The translations under genes and the position numbers were made by a program. Positions 1 through 5,869 of a DNA stretch of 8,353 bases are shown one piece after another; positions within the stretch are counted from its first letter, which is position 1, and every line of letters starts with the position of its first letter. Under the pieces are notes generated by a model, which worked only from the letters and a program-made list of their open reading frames with translations, was not told where the DNA came from and searched no databases. The DNA lies in NCBI GenBank assembly GCA_002506015.1, contig DAWR01000021.1:1-8353 (forward strand). Reading direction: 5' to 3'. Origin of the DNA: Candidatus Methanogasteraceae archaeon UBA261 (lineage in GTDB: Archaea > Halobacteriota > Methanosarcinia > Methanosarcinales > Methanogasteraceae).

Positions 1-519
1 GGAACCATGTCTTTGTTAGAGACACCGAACGGAAGGAGCTATGGTCAAATATCGTCTGCATTCGTGTGTATCCGGTGGTTGATAAGCTTCCAGGGGATGA
101 GATATGGTTGATCATTCGGATAGATGATGGAGACAAGTCTGTAAAGTACCAATTCTCCAATGCTCCACCTGATACAGGCGTAGAGCGGTTTGCCCAGATG
201 TCATGTAGCAGATACTGGATAGAGCGTGCATTCGAGGATGGAAAAGGGATTGCCGGACTTGCAGATTACCAGGTCCGTGGTTGGACCGGATGGCACCACC
301 ACATGGCGCTATCTCTGCTTGCAATGCTCACTCTATTGATGATGGTCCTGGATCTTGGTGAAAAGGCAGAATTATTGACAGTTCAGGATGTGAAAGAGAT
401 CCTTCTGGGTAATGCTGCCAAAAAGGGTGATTAAGGAAAGGGAAATCCTGAAAATCATCGAAGAAAAGCATAGGGCGCGATATTCCGCAAGAATGTCGCA
501 TCATCGTAGAAATGGTTAA
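1..519 (+). pseudogene. IS701-like DDE transposase, 3' part, frameshifted near its end
   Basis: The 5' end lies outside the window; the frame is open from position 3 to a stop at 432-434. The translated block CSRYWIERAFEDGKGIAGL, followed by YQVRGWTGWHHHMALSLLA, is the C-terminal hallmark of IS701-type (IS4 superfamily) DDE transposases: the glutamate of the DDE triad sits in the ERAFEDGKG segment and the W-x-x-W-HHHMALS helix follows. After DVKEILL (about position 408) the frame turns into GNAAKKGD and stops. The +1-shifted frame continues as VMLPKRV, EILKIIEEKHRARYSA and SHHRRNG to a stop at 517-519, a basic tail of the kind expected at the end of this family. A one-base insertion near 405-410 therefore probably truncated the protein. 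The first start codon in this fragment, GTG at 66, is internal and not a real start. No terminal inverted repeat could be assigned, because the left end is missing. Family call is fairly sure; whether the rest is intact is unknown. Confidence 0.8.
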
Positions 520-741
520 CCGGGCAATGCCTTCGGGCAATGCAAAGCGCAAGTGTAATTTCAAAAGCGTCGGAAGCGTCTGTTTCAGCGGTAGCTCTCT
601 GTGTAAGTTTCGGTGAATGGGGGATTGCAGTGTTCGGATACGTAGATTCTTCCATGAACGGTTGGTTATATGTGTGATATGCACTCAAAAGAGTGTAGTG
701 TTGGGGATGAAATGGGGTTGAGGTGGAGGAAATGTTTGTAA
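520..741. other. Gene-free stretch between transposase and hsdR remnants
   Basis: No reading frame here shows a recognisable protein on either strand. The only structure seen is a 10-bp direct repeat CGGGCAATGC at 521-530 and 534-543, directly after the shifted end of the transposase. The right end of the insertion element should lie here, but no inverted repeat can be matched without the left end. Confidence 0.5.
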
Positions 742-947
742 TGTGACAAAGTCAAGTTATTTGAGAAGGTGAAACAAAACGCATCAATCGATTGGACGAT
801 AAAAGAAAGCGTAGGGCAAAATTGAAAGTAATTGTAAAACGGACGTTAGGACAGTATGGTTATCCGCCGGATATGCAGGCTCTCGCAACAGAAACTGTGC
901 TTAAACAGGCGGAATTAATTGCAGATGAAATAATAAAGAGGGGATGA
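742..947 (+). pseudogene. hsdR: C-terminal remnant of type I restriction enzyme R subunit (HsdR), frameshifted
   Basis: HsdR is the ATP-dependent DNA translocase/endonuclease subunit of type I restriction systems. Only the last ~67 codons remain. One frame (from 742) reads KLFEKVKQNASIDWTIKESV; after position about 812 the next frame continues RAKLKVIVKRTLGQYGYPPD and then TETVLKQAELIADEIIKRG to a TGA at 945-947. Joined, this is the standard HsdR C-terminal helical segment (pattern DWT-KE-VRAK-----VKR-L--YGYPPD---ATE-VL-QAE). The shift fits loss of one base in the sequence GTAGGG at 811-816. Nothing recognisable of the helicase or nuclease domains precedes it. An ATG overlaps its stop (944-947) but opens only a 13-codon frame. 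The recognisable piece is short but very characteristic. Confidence 0.8.
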
Positions 948-1016
948 CACAATTAAAATCAAGGTATTTTTATTTGAAGAGATGAGAATAATACGGGGTC
1001 AAAAGAATGATATATA

Positions 1017-1245
1017 GCCTTAACTCCGTATCACTTAGGGGGCATGTCTCACCAAATACGCCATAATATCTCGCATTTTGCTGATCAAACACTAAATAGG
1101 GCATATATCTTCGTCGGCTCCTACACCCCAATATGGGGAATATGTTAGTGTCATAGAAACCAGCTGTAACTGCTTTAAAGGTCGAATCAAATCCAAATTT
1201 CTGTTTTTCGCAATGGGCTATCCCCTATTAATTCGGAGTTAAGGT
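1017..1245. mobile_element. MITE-like element, ~229 bp, terminal inverted repeats with TA flanks
   Basis: The left end CCTTAACTCCG (1018-1028) is an exact inverted copy of CGGAGTTAAGG (1234-1244). After an 8-9-base AT-rich step both arms continue with GGGG (about 1037-1042 and 1222-1225), giving a repeat of about 23-25 bp. Immediately outside, both ends carry the dinucleotide TA (1015-1016 and 1246-1247), as expected for the TA target duplication of IS630/Tc1-mariner elements. The element is too short for a transposase. A minus-strand frame without a start runs open across most of it (about 1222 down to beyond 1017), which may be a transposase relic, but I do not recognise it. A near-palindrome CCCCAATATGGGG lies at 1128-1140. 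The family assignment rests only on the TA flanks. Confidence 0.6.
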
Positions 1246-1431
1246 TAAAAATACATAATACAATGCAGCGACGGATTCTTTGGTGGACTCAAAAAGCAGC
1301 ATCTGCTTTCCATCGCCGTTTTTCTTGCGCACCGCCTCGAGTATGGTGCGGTCATCGTTGCAGAGCAACAGCAGAGCAAATTTGGGCGAAGGCGACAGTT
1401 GAAGCCAGATACGCCCTGTTCTACGCCGCTT
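1228..1431 (-). pseudogene. Unrecognised protein remnant downstream of the DUF3841 remnant
   Basis: This is the continuation, in the same frame, of the minus-strand remnant at 1432-1836, after its TAA stop. It reads RIWLQLSPSPKFALLLLCN, then DDRTILEAVRKKNGDGKQ and MLLFESTKESVAALYYVF. It has coding-like composition (hydrophobic strand, charged helix, no stops for 67 codons) but no start codon at its head and no family I recognise. Its last codons run into the right inverted repeat of the MITE-like element, so the element appears to have been inserted into, or next to, the end of this gene. It may be a fragment of a second gene or simply read-through of the upstream frame. Confidence 0.35.
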
Positions 1432-1836
1432 TTATCTCGCTTTAAAATAGGTCACATCTATCGCTTCATTTACATATATCTTTTCGATGCAAGCTTGTAT
1501 CGCCTCTCCGCCGATCCATTCCGAGTGCGCCCCCAAAAGCTCCGGATCGAAGATTCGTTCCCAACTCTCCAAGATATCTTCCTTAAACGGAGAAGCTGGA
1601 TGCCAATTCTCCCAACTTCCTTTTATTCCTGGCTTTTCAGAGCGTTCGTCTCAGTTCTCACTTTCCCCCTCTGACAAAGACAGATACCAGCAATTGAGTA
1701 CAGCGTGCCAGGCAACAGAACCCACTATGGTGATCTTGAGCGGACTTGATAGCTTGCGTACCTTCAAAGCAAACTCAACTGCAGCAACTCTGAGAATGCA
1801 ATTCTTATCCATAATCTTACCACATCCAACTACCAA
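1432..1836 (-). pseudogene. DUF3841-like protein remnant with in-frame TGA; N-terminus nucleotidyltransferase-like
   Basis: The minus-strand frame opens at an ATG at 1836 and contains AWHAVLNCWYLSLSEGESE, an in-frame TGA (1653-1651), then ILESWERIFDPELLG, EAIQACIEKIYVNEAIDV and a final YFKAR before a TAA (1434-1432). The WHxVLNxWYL motif, the SWERIFD motif, an IQA segment and an FxAR end are the conserved points of the C-terminal part of DUF3841, a family of about 190 residues of unknown function. The preceding part, VEFALKVRKLSSPLKITIVG followed by SVA, resembles instead the start of small MNT-type nucleotidyltransferases (xxVVGSVARG), which normally continue with a D-x-D motif that is absent here. 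The coding piece may therefore be a fusion of two relics, or a diverged DUF3841 N-terminus. With an internal stop it is not expected to make a full protein. Confidence 0.55.
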
Positions 1837-2031
1837 GCGGCATTTCGCTTAACGCCCCGATCGTATACGATGTTGCCCACATCCCTGCAAGGGAAATCAA
1901 AATCATTACAGACAATATCAGGTATATAACGGAGATGTATTACCAATCAATTTGAGGGGATACCTTTACACTACTTTTTGGAGTGGATACCTTTTGATGG
2001 TTATTTGTTAGCTTAAATTGGTGTTTACTGA

Positions 2032-2046
2032 CAAAAAGTTTATATA
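2032..2046 (+). promoter_or_regulatory. Archaeal promoter: A-rich BRE and TATA box TTTATATA
   Basis: CAAAAAG directly precedes TTTATATA (2039-2046), the classic euryarchaeal BRE/TATA arrangement. Transcription would begin about 25 bases downstream, near 2070, leaving roughly 80 bases of leader to the small frame at 2151 and 175 bases to the membrane protein at 2246. Just upstream, GGATACCTTT occurs twice (1958-1967 and 1985-1994, 27 bases apart), which might be an activator or repressor site. Confidence 0.7.
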
Positions 2047-2095
2047 CCATCCAAAACAACAACAAAGAATCACAATATCACCAGAGAACTATCAA

Positions 2096-2116
2096 CGAGA
2101 TCTATCGCGGATCTCG
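2096..2116 (+). promoter_or_regulatory. Hairpin in the leader of the DUF5658-like gene
   Basis: CGAGATC (2096-2102) is perfectly inverted as GATCTCG (2110-2116) around a 7-base loop. It lies about 30 bases after the predicted transcription start and before the small frame at 2151, so it could be a leader hairpin or a protein-binding operator. Only the symmetry is seen; the role is inferred. Confidence 0.35.
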
Positions 2117-2150
2117 GAGATGTCTTAAGAACGGTGCAAAGAGGCATACA

Positions 2151-2249
2151 ATGAAACAATCTGTAGCAGACACAAAGACACCATCCATAAGGAGGGCGCA
2201 ATTCACCCCTGACCCCGGAAGTGAGGTCACGCAGCGTAAACAATCATGA
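2151..2249 (+). CDS. Possible 32-residue leader peptide, overlapping the next gene by ATGA
   Basis: The frame begins with ATG at 2151, six bases after GAGG (2141-2144), and encodes a short basic hydrophilic peptide starting MKQSVADTKTPSIRRA. Its TGA (2247-2249) overlaps the ATG of the membrane-protein gene at 2246 in the arrangement ATGA. That gene has no well-spaced ribosome site of its own (GAGGT lies about 17 bases away), so translation of the small frame could be needed to bring ribosomes to it. No homologue is known to me, and a frame this short can arise by chance. The position after a TATA box, the ribosome site and the exact overlap are the arguments in favour. Confidence 0.4.
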   Translation: MKQSVADTKTPSIRRAQFTPDPGSEVTQRKQS

Positions 2250-2557
2250 AATTAAAGTTTCTGGATGTTGTGTTCATACTCGGTTTTGTGCTCAGCGCTA
2301 CGACGTATGTTTTAACCATTTACTGCCTGCAAACCGGTTCATTCTATGAATACAATCCGTTGCTTCGTTTTTTCATTACGCTTGGCGATTATGGCGCGGT
2401 TCTGTTCTTTAGCATGGTATGGGCGACACTCGCCACCGGCTATTATTATATGCGCAAGCACGAGGTAACGCCTTTCTGGGCATACATCGCATTCATGTCA
2501 GGTTTTCTGGGACTGTTTAATTTTATGCATGATCTGCTCGTCGTAGCCACGGTATAG
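2246..2557 (+). CDS. Small membrane protein, DUF5658-like
   Basis: This 103-residue protein has three hydrophobic segments, about residues 5-27, 45-68 and 79-101, with short polar links, so it should sit in the cytoplasmic membrane with very little outside it. In the first part, D7 and TTY (19-21) are followed by a glycine (G31), F/Y-E and NPLLRF (37-42). This D...(S/T)TY...G..YE.NP pattern is typical of DUF5658, a family of small archaeal and bacterial membrane proteins of unknown function. The length fits the family and no break is seen. It is the only clearly intact gene in the left half of the window and has its own promoter. Possible translational coupling to the preceding short frame is described there. 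Its neighbours are remnants and give no hint of function. The stop codon is TAG. Confidence 0.75.
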   Translation: MKLKFLDVVFILGFVLSATTYVLTIYCLQTGSFYEYNPLLRFFITLGDYGAVLFFSMVWATLATGYYYMRKHEVTPFWAYIAFMSGFLGLFNFMHDLLVVATV

Positions 2558-2672
2558 GTGGGTTCCGGTCTGGAGAGTGTTCGCAGTGTCCATATTTCAG
2601 GACGTGCCACAAACAACCGGAAAGGCGGATTGGGGTGAGTGTGGGCAGGAGGTTACATTCAGCCCGCCCGCT

Positions 2673-3103
2673 CTATTTAACCCATTGTAATCGGTCAGAT
2701 GCCGTCCGCGGTATCATACCCTCCCACGACAAGAATCTGTAGAATCTGTAAAACGATTTTGGACTCTTAAAATTGACCTTTTCGTTAATTTCCATCTCTA
2801 TTAGTCTTTGACCAGTGGTCACAAAATAATCACACTAACGAGCAAGATACGCATAGATGTGTGGCACATCACCCATATCTGTGATTAAATTGGAATCTAT
2901 ACCATTTAACGCATCTATCTCTTCTTTTTGGACAAATCGCATCCCATGTATCGACCAGATAAACGCAAACAGCCACCCGGCGACGTTCTTCGAATATCTC
3001 GATTTTATGTTGTCTGCCAATTCAATGACCAGTTCCGAGTTACTGGTCGCAACGTTCAGATACGTGAGAAAGATATTCGTATCGATATATGTGCTTTAAT
3101 CAG
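2673..3103 (-). pseudogene. PIN-domain (VapC-like) toxin, broken by an indel and an in-frame TAG
   Basis: PIN-domain toxins are Mg-dependent RNases of type II toxin-antitoxin systems. The minus-strand frame reads IDTNIFLTYLNVATSNSELV near its start (3086 downward): IDTNIFL with the first catalytic aspartate is the PIN signature. Later it gives ITDMGDVPHIYAYLAR, matching the D-x-P-h-x-x-A-L helix, then a TAG (2837-2835). After it the same frame continues CDYFVTTGQRLIEMEINEKV and SPKSFYRF to a TAG at 2675-2673, the expected C-terminal strand (hxTxDxxL), with the usual aspartate replaced by glycine. At the head, TGATTAAAGCA and TATATCGAT would encode (M)IKAYID if two bases (CA near 3091-3092) were removed, so the start is also disrupted. 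A 9-bp tandem duplication GAATCTGTA lies at 2733-2750. The gene overlaps the end of the antitoxin remnant, as in working pairs. Confidence 0.7.
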
Positions 3104-3342
3104 TCCAGATCTGCCGATACACTTCTTTTCGTGACTCTTTTACAGTCTGCAAGAGTTCACCGTGCGGAATTTTTTGTACCTCTTGCCTCGCTCAACTTTC
3201 TCTGTGACACGTCGTGTACCAAAAGCCTCACCGCAGCCCTGATAAACTCGTCACGATCAGCGTAATATCTCCCCTCTATGCTGTGATCGATGAACTCAAA
3301 CTCCGTCTCCTGAAGTCGTACCATGGCAGTTTGTAATGGCAT
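3096..3342 (-). pseudogene. Ribbon-helix-helix antitoxin, frameshifted
   Basis: The minus-strand frame from ATG 3342 (an upstream ATG at 3405 adds 21 unlikely residues) reads TAMVRLQETEFEFIDHSIE, then GRYYADRDEFIRAAVRLL. This is a CopG/ParD-type ribbon-helix-helix fold: a DNA-contacting strand, then two helices joined by GRYxxRxEFIR. After QRKLSEA (about 3184) the frame goes off to a stop at 3157, while the next frame continues EVQKIPHGELLQTVKESR and KEVYRQIWTD to a TAA at 3098-3096. That helix-rich tail is what normally wraps the toxin, so a one-base indel near 3183 has separated the DNA-binding domain from the toxin-binding tail. The intact protein would have repressed its own promoter and neutralised the PIN toxin encoded just downstream. 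The truncated form could still bind DNA. Confidence 0.65.
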
Positions 3343-3463
3343 AAGTATTCTGATATGTGATGTTGTGGCTCTTTGCGATTTTATATGGGTGATACAAGCA
3401 CCCATTTTGCTAAATGGGGCATCGGTGTAGAAGAGCTATCCGGGAATAAAACATAGAGAATAA

Positions 3464-3572
3464 AACCACAGAGGTCATAGAGAGTCACAGGGGGATGTAA
3501 CCTGTTTTAAGATGGGATTTGTGAGTACTGGTCAATAAGAACGCTCTGTGTTCCTCTGTAACCTCTGTGGTT
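3464..3572. repeat. Inverted repeat pair of the CCACAGAGG type
   Basis: The arms 3465-3490 and 3546-3571 match at 21 of 26 positions when one is inverted, including an exact ACCACAGAGGT at the outer ends, and are separated by 55 bases. Repeats built on CCACAGAGG/ACACAGAG units are, to my knowledge, common in intergenic DNA of several archaeal and bacterial genomes. This one lies upstream of the antitoxin remnant. It may be a short interspersed repeat or a very small mobile element; no target duplication was identified. Confidence 0.6.
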
Positions 3573-3603
3573 AATTATCTATGGAAAGTAATAAAGAATC
3601 TCG

Positions 3604-3930
3604 TCACCACGACTCACCCCCGGTCGAGTCACCTTGATTTCCAACTATCCACGCGAAATAGCGAAGAGCCTGATGTGTTGTGCACATCAAACTTTTGATG
3701 CACAAAACAGTGGAAAACTGTCCGGCGGTGTGCGGCAACGTGGCATTACAAGCGCTCATCAACAAGCACAAGCCAAAGATTCTCTTGTGCGGATGAACCG
3801 ACCCGAACCGTATCCCCTCGACGCGGATATCGGGACCCGGGCGATCCATGCTATGAGCATCGATCGCCCTTGTGTTCATGGTCGGATTGCCCATTACACT
3901 TTTTCGTAGAATTGCAAACAGCGATCAGCA
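3604..3930. other. Gene-free stretch 3' of the pilus ATPase gene, with mutually exclusive hairpins
   Basis: Frames of 91 and 96 codons on opposite strands overlap each other here and neither resembles a known protein, so I do not call a gene. TGATGTG (3671-3677) pairs with CACATCA (3683-3689). The same second arm can instead pair with TTTGATGCACAA (3694-3705), with a two-base bulge. The two hairpins exclude each other. A further strong hairpin at 3839-3869 is listed separately. Confidence 0.45.
3839..3869 (-). terminator. Strong hairpin downstream of the pilus ATPase gene
   Basis: GGGCGATCCATGCT (3839-3852) is inverted as AGCATCGATCGCCC (3856-3869), 13 of 14 pairs, with a 3-base loop. It begins about 60 bases after the stop of the minus-strand ATPase gene, so it could stabilise the mRNA end or aid termination. 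No T-run follows it, so an ordinary archaeal T-tract terminator is not shown. Confidence 0.3.
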
Positions 3931-5784
3931 CTATTTCCCGATTGCCGTCAGCACAGCGTCGGGGTCGAGTGAATACTGCTGAACGATCTGAGATATCTCC
4001 TTGTAGTCGTTAATACCCCTTTCAGCCATATACTCAAGGATCTCCTTGCGATCGGATAGTGCCTCTGTCAGTTGTTTCTTTGTCCAGCCGCGCTCATCCA
4101 TGATCAGGTCCAGCACGTACGAGTTGCCTGAGTACTCGAACGTGTCGTTCGCGGGATTCCATGTGTACAGGTCATTGATCCTCACGCCGCCTGTTCTCTG
4201 GTCGAGCCCTGTGATCTCAAGAAGCGTCTTCGTCCTTCTGACGCGCTCGCTTCCGATATATGTCTGCATCTGGATACATACGATGTTTAGCGCCTGAAGC
4301 ATGGCATGCGGCACGTTGATTGGCTCGCCCTGCAGCCGGTTTAAGAGGGTCTCGATGTCCGAGGCGTGCATCGTTGAGTAGGTGGTGTGTCCTGTGGACA
4401 TCGCCTGAAAAAGAGTGAGTGCTTCTGCGCCGCGCACCTCACCTACAAGGATGTACTCGGGACGCTGCCTGAGTGCGGCTTTGAGTAGTTCGAACATGCT
4501 GATCTCGCCCACGCCCTCATGAGCGATGATCGCTTCTCGGGTTACGCCTGCGATCCAGTTCTCGTGGTGCAGGGTCAGTTCCCTTGTGTCCTCGATTGAG
4601 ACGACCTTTGCTATCGGCGGTATGAACATGGAGACTGCGTTTAATGCGGAGGTCTTTCCGGATGCTGTGCCGCCTGCAAGGATCATGCTCTTGTTGTTTT
4701 CGATTGCGAGCCACAGGTACGCGAGCATCTCGCTTGAACACGTCTTGAAGTTGAGCATGTCAATAGGGGTGAACGGGTCTTCCTTGAACCGCCGAATCGT
4801 AAATGAGCTGCCACGGGTTGTCACTTCCTTGCCAAGCGTTGCCTGAAGTCGGGACCCGTCCGGAAGCGTTGCGTTTACCATTGGACTGCCTATCGAGATG
4901 TGTTTGCCGCCCCGCTGCGCGAGCTGGATCACAAATGAGTTCAGATATTCTTCGCCGAACGTCACATTCGTCTCGATGTTTTTATGCACGTTATGATATA
5001 TGAATACGGGGACGCCAATGCCGTCACATGATATGTCCTCAATATGCGGATCATTGAGCATCGCATCCAGCTTCCCATAACCTACGTAATTTCTCTCAAG
5101 AAAATGAAGGATCTTGTGCACGGAACGCGGTTTCAGGTCTATTGAGTAATAACCAAGTAGTTCCAGAGCTTTTCTTCGCAAAACGCGGCTTTTGATACTA
5201 TCGCTATCGGATTGCTCGCCGTTCTGATCATTTTCTTCCACCTGCTTTTCGAACTGTCCACAGACCTGCTTTTCGAACTGTTCAACGTTGTCTGTATCAA
5301 TCTCACTGATGGCGTCATCGCCACTATCATCACGATCAATGGCAATACCCTCTTTGTCAACACTGATACCACCATCACTGTCGACACTGACACCACCATC
5401 AACGCTGCCATAGTCCACATCATCAACCGGTTCGCCAAACTCCTCAGCGACCCGTCCGCCGGTAGTCCCCCCTAAATCGATGTCATCGAGCGTCAGTACG
5501 TCGGAGAGATCCTCGTACAACCGTCCGAGCAAACGCATCTCAAACGGTGTCAGTGTGGGTTCAAGCACATGATACACCGGAACCTTCTTCGCGATATCGT
5601 ATAGAACCTGCACAAGCTCGTAATGCTCATCTATCCAGTATCGGTTGACCTCGGTATAGCCATCAGGGATCCGGTCATCGACAAGATTGCCATGCAACTC
5701 CGGATCGTACGCTTCGAGATCATACGCAACCTCCATTGTGTTGATGATCTCTCTTATCTGCCCCATAAGTTCACTACGTCCCAT
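3931..5784 (-). CDS. Type II/IV secretion system (archaeal pilus/archaellum-type) assembly ATPase
   Basis: A 617-residue cytoplasmic hexameric ATPase of the GspE/PilB/ArlI class, which powers assembly or export of pilin-like proteins through a membrane platform. Core motifs: Walker A GGTASGKT (371-378), Asp box SIEDTRE (396-402), Walker B RPEYILVGEVRG (441-452) and His box GHTTYSTMHA (465-474), all with their key residues. The N-terminal domain includes ELLGYYSIDLKP (about 209-220) and HIEDISCDG. Unusual is a low-complexity acidic linker (about 100-195) rich in D, G, S and E, with repeats (GGVSVDSDGGISVD and twice QFEKQV). I chose ATG 5784: the frame stays open to 6072, but that would overlap the divergent gene and has no domain. 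A TATA-like TTTACATATA lies about 22 bases upstream, so the mRNA may be leaderless. The C-terminal ~60 residues form a helical, charged extension. Whether the machine is a pilus, an archaellum or a secretion device cannot be told from the ATPase alone. Confidence 0.93.
   Translation of the reverse strand: MGRSELMGQIREIINTMEVAYDLEAYDPELHGNLVDDRIPDGYTEVNRYWIDEHYELVQVLYDIAKKVPVYHVLEPTLTPFEMRLLGRLYEDLSDVLTLDDIDLGGTTGGRVAEEFGEPVDDVDYGSVDGGVSVDSDGGISVDKEGIAIDRDDSGDDAISEIDTDNVEQFEKQVCGQFEKQVEENDQNGEQSDSDSIKSRVLRRKALELLGYYSIDLKPRSVHKILHFLERNYVGYGKLDAMLNDPHIEDISCDGIGVPVFIYHNVHKNIETNVTFGEEYLNSFVIQLAQRGGKHISIGSPMVNATLPDGSRLQATLGKEVTTRGSSFTIRRFKEDPFTPIDMLNFKTCSSEMLAYLWLAIENNKSMILAGGTASGKTSALNAVSMFIPPIAKVVSIEDTRELTLHHENWIAGVTREAIIAHEGVGEISMFELLKAALRQRPEYILVGEVRGAEALTLFQAMSTGHTTYSTMHASDIETLLNRLQGEPINVPHAMLQALNIVCIQMQTYIGSERVRRTKTLLEITGLDQRTGGVRINDLYTWNPANDTFEYSGNSYVLDLIMDERGWTKKQLTEALSDRKEILEYMAERGINDYKEISQIVQQYSLDPDAVLTAIGK
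5240..5281. repeat. 18-bp direct repeat inside the ATPase gene
   Basis: ACCTGCTTTTCGAACTGT occurs exactly at 5240-5257 and 5264-5281, a 24-base period. On the coding (minus) strand it gives QFEKQV twice, separated by two residues, within the acidic linker. The exact DNA identity points to a recent tandem duplication that keeps the frame. Confidence 0.85.
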
Positions 5785-5869
5785 AATTGATAAGTGCACG
5801 GTATATGTAAAAAGCTTTTTGTATGTTGCAGACCGATTAATATTGGGAGAGAATTGGTGAATGTGGACG
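5785..5869. promoter_or_regulatory. Divergent promoter region of the pilus-type locus
   Basis: This AT-rich gap separates the ATPase gene (leftward) from the KaiC-like genes (rightward). GGTATATGTAAAA (5800-5812) read leftward is TTTTACATATACC, a TATA-like box placed about 22 bases before the ATPase start. Rightward, TATATGTAAA or ATTAATATT (5836-5844) could serve. A perfect 12-bp palindrome AAAAAGCTTTTT lies at 5809-5820, between the two directions, and could be an operator controlling both. GGTGA at 5856-5860 is a Shine-Dalgarno site with 9-base spacing to ATG 5870. Confidence 0.5.

Noticed and set aside
1263..1852. Plus-strand frames of 60, 91 and 121 codons
   Set aside because: They lie antisense to the minus-strand DUF3841-like remnant, which has recognisable motifs; their own translations show none.
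2857..3134. Plus-strand frames of 80 and 68 codons
   Set aside because: Antisense to the PIN-domain remnant.
3604..3909. Two overlapping frames of 91 (+) and 96 (-) codons
   Set aside because: Neither resembles a known protein, they overlap each other, and no convincing ribosome site was seen; most likely chance frames.
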